62,677 bases of DNA, from assembly GCA_009838845.1 (NCBI GenBank), contig VXRD01000089.1, positions 1-62,677 on the forward strand, in the 5' to 3' direction. Below, piece by piece: positions 44,014 to 52,457 of the stretch (positions within the stretch are counted from its first letter, which is position 1; each line of letters opens with the position of its first letter). The notes beneath the pieces are model-generated. The model saw only the letters and a program-made list of their open reading frames with translations, searched no databases and was not told the DNA's origin. Source of the stretch: Gemmatimonadota bacterium. Its GTDB lineage: Bacteria > Latescibacterota > UBA2968. Position numbers and translations under genes: made by a program.

Positions 44014-47000
44014 TTAAAATCCAATTTGGAGACCTATGCTGATCTCTCGAGGCCGACCGGCCCAGCGGTGGTATTCTTTGGTATCGCCGTAGTTGATATA
44101 GTTTTTGTCCGTGGGTTTGGGCATGTCCATGCCGTAGAGATACCAGAGTTCGGCCTGTGGGCCCTGATTGTGTCGATCAAACCAGGGACCGCGCCAGAAA
44201 TATTCGGTGGCCGGGTCGCGCTGGTTGAAGAAGTTGTACACGTTCATAAACAGGGTGGCTTCGGTTCGACCTGTGCGGAAGCGTTTTTCCAAAGACAGGT
44301 GGGTCTTGGTTTCCATAGGTCCAAATCGCTCGACATTGCCCTGTGTGGGATGCGGAATGCTGATTCGGCGTCCCGTTTTCAGGGTGTTGATCACATTGAG
44401 CCTGAAACCGCCGAGGGCTGGGCCGTAATGCATGGGCGTTTCATACGTAAACGCGATTTTCATGGTGCCGCGTCGGTCGCCAAAACCAGCGGTTTCTGCG
44501 CGGCCCCCACGACCCGCACTGCGATCAGAGGTGGTGTTGCGGGTGAAGTAAAAGACGCCTGAAAGATTTTCCACTTCCTGAATTTCGCTGTCGGTCAACG
44601 GATTCCAGTCGGGGTTGGTGCCCTCTCGGATGGTCTGGATATAGCGGTCTGCCTCGGCGCCGATGTCCTGAATTTGCTGCGGTGTGAGCGGTACTTTTGC
44701 TTCTGATCCATCGTCGCTGGCATTTACTACGCCGTCGCCATTGGTGTCTTTGGTGTGCTGGATAAAATAGAGATCTGATGCGATAAATTGCGAGTTGGGA
44801 AAGTAGATGATCCGGTTGATTCCCGCGTTGCCTCCCGACTGCCACTGGTGGTTGTAGGCGACCTGGAAGGAGAAGTTCTGGCTGAAGTCCTTTCGGAGGC
44901 TCATTTCAAATCCCCGATTGTCTGTAAAAACATAGCCCAGAGGTGTGTTGCGTCCCCTTTGGCTTTTGCGACTGGGGTCACGCCAGTGGGCTCTGCCGAA
45001 TCGAACCTGACCATCTACGCTTTGCTGATAAGTCGTGAAGCTCAGGACATAGTCCTGATAGAAGTTCCAGTCTGTGCCCACCTCAAAATTGGTGGAGCGT
45101 TTGTAATCGAGGTGGGGATTGCCCGTGGTGGCTGGCTGGTTGTTTTTATTGAGCCATTCGGTATCGTCGATTTGGCCATTGTCGTTGAAGTCTTCTGGAG
45201 GGGCAACGCCGCGCCATTCGTAGGAATAGAGGTGCCAGAATCCAGGCATCTGGTGAAAGATGCCGTAGGAAAATCGAATGATGGCATTGGCCGTAATGGG
45301 GTGCGAAACGCCCAGGCGAGGACTCCAGGCTGATTTGGTGGATACAGAGGTGCGCGGCATAAATTTGCGCTGCCGAGACCAGGAGTTGGTCATAGGTGCT
45401 CCGCTCCAGGCATTGTTGGCAATTGGGGAGTAAAAATCGCCGTTGTGGTCGTGTCTGTCGTAGCGGATGCCCAGGTTGACGATGATGCCTTCAAATTCCA
45501 TTTTGTCCTGGAGGTAAAAGGCGGATTGGATGGGGTTAATGGGTTCGCCCATTTCGTAGGGCACGCCCGCGAGTTGATAGCGCGATTTGCCCGCCTGCGG
45601 CCAGTTGATCTGGTTCCACCAGTAGGTGTGTCGCGTCAGATCAATGCCGGTTTTGATAAAGTGGTTCTTGTTGATCTGGCTGGAATAATCGAGTTTGAAG
45701 TTGAGGCGGGCGCGGTGGTCGTTGATCCAGATGGAGACCCGTCTGGGGCCAATGGTGAATACCCCGTCCTGATCTTTTCTGAGCGGTTCTGTAATGCCGC
45801 CGCCAAATTGGCTGGTGACACCCGGCACATTGGTTGTGTCTGTGGCGTCGCGGTAATAGGATAGCCGGGCTTCGTAAAAGGTTTTGTTGCTCAGGGTATG
45901 TGTGAGGGATATGTATGCCAGGTCGTGTTTGACGTTGGCGATGCCTGCACCGGCTTCGTTTGCGGGAAGAAAGATGTCGATGCCCTGGAGTTCTCGACCA
46001 ACGGTGCGCTTGACGCCCTGTACCCAGCTTTCCCCCTCGCCGACCTGATAGGCTTCGTGACGTGCATAGACCCCGCCGACTTTAACTTTTATGTTGGATT
46101 GCACATCCCAGGCCAGTTTGTAGGTGCCTTTGATGTTGTAGGGCGATTCGATCCAGCGGGCGGTTTGTGGAGATGTTGAGACGGCCTGGTGGAAGATGCC
46201 GCGTTTGGTGGGAGAGGGAAAATGCGAGGCTTGTCCCTCGTGCTGTGCCGTGACAAAAAAGGAGGCATTTCCCAGCAATGGACCCGAGAGTGACCCATCG
46301 ACTTCATAACCGTGAATGCCCGTGTAGTCCGTGCGCTCGTGCGCCAGGCGGGTGATGTCGTCGCCCGTTCCCATCTGGCGGTCTGGACCGGGATCTGTGT
46401 ATGTTTCATTTTCCCAGGTCGCATCGCCCCATTTCATTCTGCCTTTGTGGATGGGGCTGTCATAGACATTGCCACCCCAGTGTTTTTTGCCCGGTGGAAT
46501 ATAAGTGAAGCCGCCTTTGCCGTGAAAATTTTTGCCGCCTTCTCGGGTGATGATGTGAATGGCGCCAGATGTGGCATTGCCGTATTCGGCTTCCATCCCG
46601 CCAGTGATGACGGTAATTTCTTGTACGGCGTCGCTGTTGACTCCGACAAATTGAACATCGCCCCGGGCAGTGCCCGCATCCATGACGACGCCATCCACAT
46701 AGACGAGTGTTTCCGAGTTGCCCCGGTTGCCCTGATAGCTGCCGCGAATGGCGGGTTCGTTGTTGTCGAGAGAGACGCCTGCCTGAAGGCTCATGAGTTC
46801 TGAGGTGCTTGCCGCTGTCGATAGCCGATCTATCGTATCACCACCCATGATGTATTTGCTCGTGGTTTTGTCTCTTTCTACGGGTGGGCGTTCAGCCACA
46901 ACTGTGAGTTCGGCCAATTCGACGGTGGTTTCTTTGAGTTGAAAGTTGAGAGGCGTGGTGAAGTCCGTTTTGACCGATACATCGCTCTGGGTTTGATTGG

Positions 47001-47235
47001 TATATCCGATAAGCGAAGCTGTGAGCGCGTATCGTCCCGGTAGAATATTGATGATAAAATAGCTGCCATCGGCATCTGCCACAGCGCCGAGTCGCGTGCC
47101 TTCTACGATCACATTGGCGCCGGGAAGCGGATTGCCCTGGTCGTCTTTGATGACACCGGCGATTTTACCCGTGGTGCCCGCATAGAGATGAGAGGCAAAA
47201 CACAGAAGTACGCATATCATAGCTATTCGTTTCAT
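44014..47235 (-). CDS. TonB-dependent receptor with CarboxypepD_reg N-domain
   Basis: A 1073-residue outer-membrane receptor. A signal peptide (to about 21) is followed by a carboxypeptidase-regulatory-like domain (IAGVIKDDQGNPLPGANVIVEGTRLGAVADADGSYFI). A plug (about 120-240; VSLDNNEPAIRGSYQGNRG, YGNATSGAIHIITREGG) and a 22-strand barrel ending with GLQIGF follow. SusC-like features (the CarboxypepD_reg domain) are present but no SusD is encoded nearby. It imports a ligand with energy from TonB; the ligand is unknown. It follows the barrel gene by 14 bases and precedes the T9SS-type protein by 24 bases. AAGGAGA lies before the ATG. Confidence 0.93.
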   Translation of the reverse strand: MKRIAMICVLLCFASHLYAGTTGKIAGVIKDDQGNPLPGANVIVEGTRLGAVADADGSYFIINILPGRYALTASLIGYTNQTQSDVSVKTDFTTPLNFQLKETTVELAELTVVAERPPVERDKTTSKYIMGGDTIDRLSTAASTSELMSLQAGVSLDNNEPAIRGSYQGNRGNSETLVYVDGVVMDAGTARGDVQFVGVNSDAVQEITVITGGMEAEYGNATSGAIHIITREGGKNFHGKGGFTYIPPGKKHWGGNVYDSPIHKGRMKWGDATWENETYTDPGPDRQMGTGDDITRLAHERTDYTGIHGYEVDGSLSGPLLGNASFFVTAQHEGQASHFPSPTKRGIFHQAVSTSPQTARWIESPYNIKGTYKLAWDVQSNIKVKVGGVYARHEAYQVGEGESWVQGVKRTVGRELQGIDIFLPANEAGAGIANVKHDLAYISLTHTLSNKTFYEARLSYYRDATDTTNVPGVTSQFGGGITEPLRKDQDGVFTIGPRRVSIWINDHRARLNFKLDYSSQINKNHFIKTGIDLTRHTYWWNQINWPQAGKSRYQLAGVPYEMGEPINPIQSAFYLQDKMEFEGIIVNLGIRYDRHDHNGDFYSPIANNAWSGAPMTNSWSRQRKFMPRTSVSTKSAWSPRLGVSHPITANAIIRFSYGIFHQMPGFWHLYSYEWRGVAPPEDFNDNGQIDDTEWLNKNNQPATTGNPHLDYKRSTNFEVGTDWNFYQDYVLSFTTYQQSVDGQVRFGRAHWRDPSRKSQRGRNTPLGYVFTDNRGFEMSLRKDFSQNFSFQVAYNHQWQSGGNAGINRIIYFPNSQFIASDLYFIQHTKDTNGDGVVNASDDGSEAKVPLTPQQIQDIGAEADRYIQTIREGTNPDWNPLTDSEIQEVENLSGVFYFTRNTTSDRSAGRGGRAETAGFGDRRGTMKIAFTYETPMHYGPALGGFRLNVINTLKTGRRISIPHPTQGNVERFGPMETKTHLSLEKRFRTGRTEATLFMNVYNFFNQRDPATEYFWRGPWFDRHNQGPQAELWYLYGMDMPKPTDKNYINYGDTKEYHRWAGRPREISIGLQIGF

Positions 47236-47249
47236 TCGCGGGTCTCCTT

Positions 47250-47951
47250 TTAATTTAAGTTGAATTTGATACCGGCACCGATATCGATGAGGTTAAAGGG
47301 GTATGTTTTTTCAATGCCCCAAATGAGAAAGGGACGCAATTCTCCCATCACGATATTGTAGCGCGCGCGCACATCTAACGCGGCTTTGTCTCCCAGGCCA
47401 ATTTGAACCCCGCCGCCAAAGCTGGCACTGAAAGCTGTGCGCGTGTCATTAACAGGTTCCAAGAGGATGTTTGGATCGGGAGGCGCACCGGCACCCGAAG
47501 GCGTTTGACCGGCAAAGATCAGACCGCTGACTTTGCTGGCGTAATCGTGCAGGCCCGCGCCAAATGTGAGATAGGTCGTTGTGCCCTGGCCAAATCCCTG
47601 TTCCCGCAATGCAAATAGCCAGTTGGCGTGGATGCTGTTGATGGTCATGTTGGCTTCGGCCTGTGGACTGGTGTATTCTTTGCCGTCGCTGAAGCTGAAG
47701 GTGCGCGTTTCAAGGCTGCCGTCGTTAAAGCGGGCGTGGTGAAATTCCACTTCGACCATCTTGCGCTTGTGATAGATATAGTGCGCTGTACCCCCAAACT
47801 TGGTACCGCTGTCGTACATGTCTTTGAAGTTGAAGAGGGGAATGTAGAAGTCAAAAAAACCGCCAGCGCCGAAAGCTCCTTCTCCTGCGGTTGCCTGCGC
47901 GTTTGGCAACAGGGCCGCAACGCATAAAATCAAGAGTAATTTTTTCAACAA
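47250..47951 (-). CDS. Predicted outer-membrane beta-barrel protein, first gene of the nine-gene operon
   Basis: A 233-residue protein with a signal peptide (MLKKLLLILCVAALLPNAQATA). A small barrel follows: GGFFDFYIPLFNFKDMYDSG, HYIYHKRKMVEVEFHHARF, TTYLTFGAGLHDYASKV, ending in GAGIKFNLN. The initiation codon is TTG (47951) with AAGGAG seven bases upstream. Two tiny open frames in its leader start after a strong AAGGAGG. It is 14 bases upstream of the TonB receptor and may be an accessory porin or ligand protein of that system. Confidence 0.75.
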   Translation of the reverse strand: MLKKLLLILCVAALLPNAQATAGEGAFGAGGFFDFYIPLFNFKDMYDSGTKFGGTAHYIYHKRKMVEVEFHHARFNDGSLETRTFSFSDGKEYTSPQAEANMTINSIHANWLFALREQGFGQGTTTYLTFGAGLHDYASKVSGLIFAGQTPSGAGAPPDPNILLEPVNDTRTAFSASFGGGVQIGLGDKAALDVRARYNIVMGELRPFLIWGIEKTYPFNLIDIGAGIKFNLN

Positions 47952-47962
47952 AAACTCCTTTC

Positions 47963-48012
47963 TCAGCTTGCTGTGTTAAAGGGATTTCCGAAACGCAATA
48001 GCATCAGTCCAT
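47963..48012 (-). other. Possible overlapping leader minicistrons
   Basis: On the minus strand a strong AAAGGAGG precedes ATG GAC TGA (48012-48004). The TGA overlaps a second ATG (TGATG) opening a 13-codon frame that ends at 47963, 11 bases before the TTG start of the barrel gene. This could be a regulatory leader or merely a standby RBS. Confidence 0.3.
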
Positions 48013-48049
48013 TGTGACCTCCTTTCGAGAAATACGAAGCGTTGTATTG

Positions 48050-48583
48050 TCAATTGGACAATGCTTCGAAGGATAGCGTATCAGCCACTGATTTTATTAC
48101 GGTGGCAATGCGGGCGATGTCTGCGATTTGTTGTGCGTCAATGCCCAGTTTGTTCAATTGCGATGCGTGTGCGTTGACGCAAATACCACATGCGTTTACC
48201 ACACTTGCCGAGAGGCTCCACGCTTCGAATAATGCGCGATCGACACCGCCGTGGGTCAGCACGGCATTCATTCGCAATTTGGGCGGCTGTTTTTTTACGT
48301 CGTTATCTCGAATGAGATCGGTGAATTTATACCATACATTGGTCATGCTCATCATGGCAGCGGCAGATTTCACGGCTTTTATGTGTTGTTCGTCCATAAC
48401 AGCCTGTGCGTCTTCGATGATGTTCTGGATCACCTGTTCATTTTTCGATACCAGTGCTGCGGTGAGTGCCGATCCCCAGGCCATTGCCGGGTCGAGACGC
48501 GATGCGGATATGACCGATCCCAGGTTCAACCGAATGTCCCGCGCATAGTCGGGCATTGCCGATCGCAGATTATCTATTCCCAT
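48050..48583 (-). CDS. AhpD/carboxymuconolactone-decarboxylase-like protein
   Basis: A 177-residue all-helical protein. The AhpD-like redox motif is ACGICVNAHASQL with Cys-x-x-Cys and a downstream His, and a preceding Glu (FEAWSLSASVV) completes the proton-relay pattern. It is likely a peroxidase-type thiol protein. The frame is open to 48664, but the ATG at 48583 with GGGAG upstream fits the fold; the part upstream of it carries a terminator hairpin. It lies 98 bases before the barrel gene, so it may also belong to the nine-gene operon. Confidence 0.87.
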   Translation of the reverse strand: MGIDNLRSAMPDYARDIRLNLGSVISASRLDPAMAWGSALTAALVSKNEQVIQNIIEDAQAVMDEQHIKAVKSAAAMMSMTNVWYKFTDLIRDNDVKKQPPKLRMNAVLTHGGVDRALFEAWSLSASVVNACGICVNAHASQLNKLGIDAQQIADIARIATVIKSVADTLSFEALSN

Positions 48584-48603
48584 AAAATCTCCCGTTATGA
48601 AGT

Positions 48604-48641
48604 ACAAAACGCAGAGAACGGCATTGCTCTCTGCGTTTTGT
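48604..48641 (-). terminator. Long hairpin, probable terminator, copy 1
   Basis: ACAAAACGCAGAGA / TCTCTGCGTTTTGT is a 14-bp perfect stem. The central sequence CGCAGAGAA-GGCATTGC-TCTCTGCG recurs at 50117-50150. It terminates the tandem membrane-protein genes on the minus strand. Confidence 0.8.
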
Positions 48642-48671
48642 AATATAACTAAAATTCTGTGCAACTTTTAA

Positions 48672-49037
48672 CTATTCTTCACCGCCGCCACCATCACCGC
48701 CGCCATCACCAGACGCTAAGACGCGATTTAATACCCTCTTTGCGAATACGGTTATGACGCCGGCATACAGAGCGATAGTGATCGGATCGACGATGGCGTC
48801 CAGTTTCTCGCCTATTACCTGTATGTTGCTCAATACGTCCGCACCTGCAGCAGCACCGACCGCAAGCGCAACGACCAGGAAGGATGTCGCATCTTCAGCG
48901 TCAAGCGCCATCCCCCCGTACACCAGGCCCAGAATCACCAACGCGATCGACACAATATTTTCAGGAATCGCGCCGGCCGCCAAACCCTGAATAATCGCCA
49001 GAATGACGATCAGGGCAACAATAATTCTGACTACCAT
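48672..49037 (-). CDS. Small polytopic membrane protein, tandem paralogue 1
   Basis: A 121-residue protein with three or four hydrophobic helices. A conserved core reads GAIPENIVSIALVILGLVYGG, then LDAEDATSFLVVALAVGAAAGADVLSNI, then LDAIVDPITIALYAGVITV. A Gly/Asp-rich tail (GDGGGDGGGGEE) is present only in this copy. The family is unknown to me. GGGAGG lies five bases before the ATG. It is the last of three adjacent paralogues in the minus-strand order. Confidence 0.7.
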   Translation of the reverse strand: MVVRIIVALIVILAIIQGLAAGAIPENIVSIALVILGLVYGGMALDAEDATSFLVVALAVGAAAGADVLSNIQVIGEKLDAIVDPITIALYAGVITVFAKRVLNRVLASGDGGGDGGGGEE

Positions 49038-49145
49038 TTCATCCTCCCAGAATAAGTTGGTTGTGTTATGACGTAGCCGTAAAGGGCTACAAAGTGTACC
49101 ACGCTATCGCGAAGTTTCCAATCTCAGGTGAGCCACCAGTCATCT

Positions 49146-49472
49146 TTAACCCTTGAGGTGATTTATTATTGCTTTCACGAGTATGGTTATGACGCCGGCA
49201 TACAAAGCGGTACTGATTGGATCGACGATGGCGTCCAGGTGGGCACCAAGCTGCGGGATGCCGCTCAACGCATCCGCACCTGCAGCAGCGCCGACCGCAA
49301 GCGCAACGATCAAGTAGGTTGTTTCGTCATCAGCGCTGACCGCTACCACCGCGTAGGCCAGGCCCAGAATCACCAGCGCGAGGGACGCAAGTCCCGCAGG
49401 GATCGCGTCGGGCGTCAGGCCCTGAATAATCGCCAGAGCGGCGATCAGGCTAACAATAATCCTGCTTGCCAT
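49146..49472 (-). CDS. Small polytopic membrane protein, tandem paralogue 2
   Basis: A 108-residue paralogue. Core: AIPAGLASLALVILGLAYAVVAVSADDETTYLIVALAVGAAAGADALSGIPQLGAHLDAIVDPISTALYAGVITI. It has the same three or four helices, with no Gly-rich tail. GGGAGG lies eight bases before the ATG. It is intermediate in position between the other two copies. The family role is unknown; strict conservation of GAAAGAD and LDAIVDPI suggests those segments matter. Confidence 0.7.
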   Translation of the reverse strand: MASRIIVSLIAALAIIQGLTPDAIPAGLASLALVILGLAYAVVAVSADDETTYLIVALAVGAAAGADALSGIPQLGAHLDAIVDPISTALYAGVITILVKAIINHLKG

Positions 49473-49542
49473 ATTTCTTCCTCCCAGAATAGGTTAGTGT
49501 GTCACGACCTGTGGTTGCAGGTCGCTGGTCCGCCAGTCATCT

Positions 49543-49869
49543 TTAACTCTTGATGCGGTTTATTCCCCTCTCCACGAGTATGGCTATGACACCGGCATAC
49601 AAGGCGGTGGCGATCGGATCGACGATGGCGTCCAGTTGGGCACCTATCCCCGGGATGTTGCTCAATACGTCCGCACCTGCAGCAGCGCCGACTGCAATCG
49701 CAACGACCAGGAAGGCCGTCGCGTCCTCAGCGTCAACCGCCACTATCGCGTAGAGTAGTCCCAGTATCACCAGCGCGAGCGGCACAAGTCCCCCAGGGAT
49801 TGCGTCGGGCGCCAGGGCCTGCACAATCGCGAGGATGATGACCAGGACAATAATATTTCTGCTTGCCAT
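49543..49869 (-). CDS. Small polytopic membrane protein, tandem paralogue 3
   Basis: A 108-residue paralogue with AIPGGLVPLALVILGLLYAIVAVDAEDATAFLVVAIAVGAAAGADVLSNIPGIGAQLDAIVDPIATALYAGVIAI. The frame is open to 49923, but the ATG at 49869 with GGAGG is homologous to the other copies. It is the first of the three in the transcription direction. All three share an upstream motif around TTCTGGGAGG, so the duplication included the leader. Confidence 0.7.
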   Translation of the reverse strand: MASRNIIVLVIILAIVQALAPDAIPGGLVPLALVILGLLYAIVAVDAEDATAFLVVAIAVGAAAGADVLSNIPGIGAQLDAIVDPIATALYAGVIAILVERGINRIKS

Positions 49870-50116
49870 TTCTACCTCCCAGAATGTGGTTGTGTCACGG
49901 CTTGCGCTATCGCGCAGCCGCAACGGTTACCGACGGAATGCTACAAGATGCACCATCCCCGTCATGAAAAAGGTGAAAATATTTCCCTTTTTCTTATTGA
50001 TGAATGTAGTATTTCTTATGTTAAAAAATGTAAACAAAGTAGCAGTGTCAAGAGAATTCCCACTCGCTCAGTAAAAAAATTCGCTTATCTATCTATAAAA
50101 TTTCCCGTATAAATAC

Positions 50117-50150
50117 AAAGCGCAGAGAATGGCATTGCTCTCTGCGCTTT
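50117..50150. terminator. Long hairpin, copy 2
   Basis: AAAGCGCAGAGA / TCTCTGCGCTTT is a 12-bp perfect stem with a 10-base loop. Loop and stem are near-identical to 48604-48641. It lies upstream of the three-gene array, after a decayed aquaporin gene. Confidence 0.7.
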
Positions 50151-50174
50151 ATAAAGAATTGATTTTGTGTAGCG

Positions 50175-50400
50175 TTACATATTCTTCACCATCACCATTG
50201 ACAGACAAAAGACAATGTATTTAATAGGATTACCGCTGCCTGTACTTCCCGCTAAAAGCGCGCCAATGGCAACGGCCGGGTTGAGATGCCCTCCGCTGAT
50301 TGCACCTTACCATCACAATAATTGCAAACATCTGGGCTAATGCCAGCCCAGCCCGGTCCGCTCGTCACAATGGTCCAACAGTTACAAACTCGCAATATAA
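50175..50400 (-). pseudogene. Decayed aquaporin/glycerol facilitator fragment
   Basis: Read on the minus strand, short stretches in different frames spell an aquaporin: EFVTVGP near 50385, GLALAQMFAIIVMV near 50310-50350, and AISGGHLNPAVAIGALLAGSTGSGNPIKYIV near 50225-50307. The last includes the family signature GGHLNPAV. Frames shift between the pieces and a TAA follows at 50175. The gene should be about 230 residues, so only the N-terminal third to half remains. It is a remnant of a major-intrinsic-protein gene, possibly truncated when the adjacent array was inserted. Confidence 0.7.
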
Positions 50401-50521
50401 TTTATTTTTTTTTGAAATCAAGTTAAACTCATAGGGGTGATAAATGTTTTTTACAGTGAGCTTATCCCAAAAATTGAAAATCCTTGACATCGTCCATCTG
50501 TTGTGCGAATGTACGCACGAC

Positions 50522-50550
50522 AGACAACTAACAACTAACAACTGACAACG
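50522..50550. repeat. ACAACTA tandem repeats
   Basis: Copies of CAACTAA/CAACTGA (GACAACTAACAACTAAC...) lie immediately before the start codon of the McrB-like gene, where an RBS would be expected. Confidence 0.6.
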
Positions 50551-50553
50551 TTT

Positions 50554-52335
50554 ATGTTCTCTTTCTCTCCCAACGATTTTCTCGCCTGTAATGGCACGCG
50601 CATAGGTGCTGAGCATCTGCATGGGCGGATGCAAGTCCTGCGCGATGAGATTGAACCCGTCCTGACGAAACAGCATCCAGACCTCACGGCTGTTATTTCA
50701 CCTGTTTATGCGACGACGAATTTTCGCTCCAATCCCAACCGGCCGCGGGATCACGCGTGTCTCTATTTTGTAGATCGCAAGCTGAAGAAGAGCGCGTTTC
50801 CCCGATTGCCCCAACTGGGTATTTATTTGCACCACAATGCCGTCGCTATTGGCTTTTACTCTGGGTGGTGGACATTTGAGGCGATGCAAAAGGCGATTGC
50901 CGACCACAAGAAGTTTCGCGGTGTGGTGCCGCGCAAGGGGTATCGCTGTTTGGCGGGTGATATTATTGTGGCGTCACCCGGTCGTTCCGTGCCCTGGTCG
51001 CCATCCAGGCTCGAGGGGGTTGATCGCTCGCTGTTTGTCGGTTCGATTCTTACGCCGGATGAAGCTGCGGTGCCGACTCTTGTTGAGGATATTAAGACGG
51101 TGCTGGAGGATCTCTACGCGCTGTATGCGGTGTTTACAAGAGCGAGATATCAGACTTCTAAAAGCAGTATTGTGTACAATATGCCCGATCCCGCAGAAGC
51201 CGGTGTTGTGCGGGATGCGCTTGTGCCTGTGGAGGCAGAGCTTTTGTGCGATCTTTACCGGTTCACGGCGCTGAAGAATTTCCATATTGAAGCGGGGATG
51301 TTGTTCAATCTCTATCTGTGTTTGAAGACCAAACCGTTTCTCATTCTGGCGGGGATATCCGGGACGGGGAAGAGTACCGTGATTCGGCTTTTAGCCGAGG
51401 CGATCAATGGTCTCGATGAGGGGCGAGCGAGAGGGTATCGCCTGATTCCCGTGCGCCCGGATTGGAATGATGTGCGCGATTTGCTCGGGTTTGAAAATTT
51501 GCTCACGGGGGTGTTTCGCCCGGGTGCGTTGCTTCAGGCGATGTGCGAAGCACAGGACGATCCGGACCGTCCCTATTTTGTGTGTTTGGACGAGATGAAT
51601 CTCGCCCGCGTGGAGCACTATTTTGCCGATTTTTTGAGTGTTATGGAGACAGCGAGGCGCACGCCCGATGGGGCGTGGACGACAGATCCGATTGAATTGG
51701 CGCAGGGTGGCGATGTCGTGTCAACGGATGAGATGGGAGATGTGCTTTCGCGTTTGCCCATTCCGTCCAATTTGTTTGTTGCGGGTACGGTCAATATGGA
51801 TGAGACGACTTATGCGTTTAGTCCCAAGGTGCTGGACAGGGCAAATACGGTTGCTTTTGATCGTGTTGATCTGGGGTTGTCGGGTTATGATCCCGAGGTG
51901 CAGATTGATTCGACGGCTCTGCGCGCCCTCGGACAAGCGCTTATTGATCGTCCCTATCGGCAGTTGGAAGATGTTCGCCACCGCGATGAGGTTGTTGCGT
52001 GGAATGAGCCGTTGGAGGAGATTAACGCGATGCTCGCGGAGGAGGATTTGCATTTTGGCTATCGCATCCGCGACGAGGTTCTCATCTATATGGCGTATGC
52101 GCTCGATTTGATTGAGGGGCTGCCTTCAAATGCGCCGGCGTTCGCGCCCCGAGATGCTTTTGATTATCAGATTTTACAAAAGATTCTCCCACGCCTGTCC
52201 GGCGCAGGAGATGAACTCACAGGTTTGCTGGACGCACTTATCGCTTTTTGCGATTCCACATATCCCCGCTCAACACACAAACTCCAGCGCGTGAAACGCC
52301 GCGTTGAACTCACGGGGTTTGTGAGCTTCTGGTAG
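50554..52335 (+). CDS. McrB-like AAA+ ATPase without a McrC partner
   Basis: A 593-residue protein. Residues 1-~230 are a domain of unknown type (YATTNFRSNPNRPRDHACLYFV, LGIYLHHNAVAIGFYSGWW). Residues ~240-480 are an AAA+ module with Walker A LAGISGTGKST (267-275), Walker B YFVCLDEMN (341-349), and the McrB-type signature GTVNMDETT (411-419). In McrBC systems such a motor translocates DNA for the McrC nuclease; no McrC or other nuclease gene is adjacent. The N-domain may recognise a modified base or other signal. No RBS is visible, only ACAACTA repeats. Role uncertain: defence or nucleic-acid quality control. Confidence 0.8.
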   Translation: MFSFSPNDFLACNGTRIGAEHLHGRMQVLRDEIEPVLTKQHPDLTAVISPVYATTNFRSNPNRPRDHACLYFVDRKLKKSAFPRLPQLGIYLHHNAVAIGFYSGWWTFEAMQKAIADHKKFRGVVPRKGYRCLAGDIIVASPGRSVPWSPSRLEGVDRSLFVGSILTPDEAAVPTLVEDIKTVLEDLYALYAVFTRARYQTSKSSIVYNMPDPAEAGVVRDALVPVEAELLCDLYRFTALKNFHIEAGMLFNLYLCLKTKPFLILAGISGTGKSTVIRLLAEAINGLDEGRARGYRLIPVRPDWNDVRDLLGFENLLTGVFRPGALLQAMCEAQDDPDRPYFVCLDEMNLARVEHYFADFLSVMETARRTPDGAWTTDPIELAQGGDVVSTDEMGDVLSRLPIPSNLFVAGTVNMDETTYAFSPKVLDRANTVAFDRVDLGLSGYDPEVQIDSTALRALGQALIDRPYRQLEDVRHRDEVVAWNEPLEEINAMLAEEDLHFGYRIRDEVLIYMAYALDLIEGLPSNAPAFAPRDAFDYQILQKILPRLSGAGDELTGLLDALIAFCDSTYPRSTHKLQRVKRRVELTGFVSFW

Positions 52336-52360
52336 TAAAACCCGTAGGTTTTGGTTGTCA

Positions 52361-52411
52361 TTGCGGCATGGTCCCCGTATAGAAGCACTACGGGGCCTGC
52401 TTGAGCCGCAA
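52361..52411. repeat. Nested palindrome between convergent genes
   Basis: Outer arms TTGCGGC / GCCGCAA enclose inner arms CCCCGTA / TACGGGG. The preceding TTGTCATTGCGGC resembles the TTGTCATTGCGA start of widespread bacterial intergenic repeats. It may be a mobile mini-palindrome and can act as a terminator for the 50554-52335 gene. Confidence 0.6.
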
Positions 52412-52457
52412 TCCAGTAAAATATTTTTCGCGCAGTCCACGAAGTTCATATTCGAAA

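Noticed and set aside
50554-52335. Complete McrBC restriction system
   Set aside because: No McrC-like or methylase gene follows; the neighbours are a GNAT and a NIPSNAP gene.
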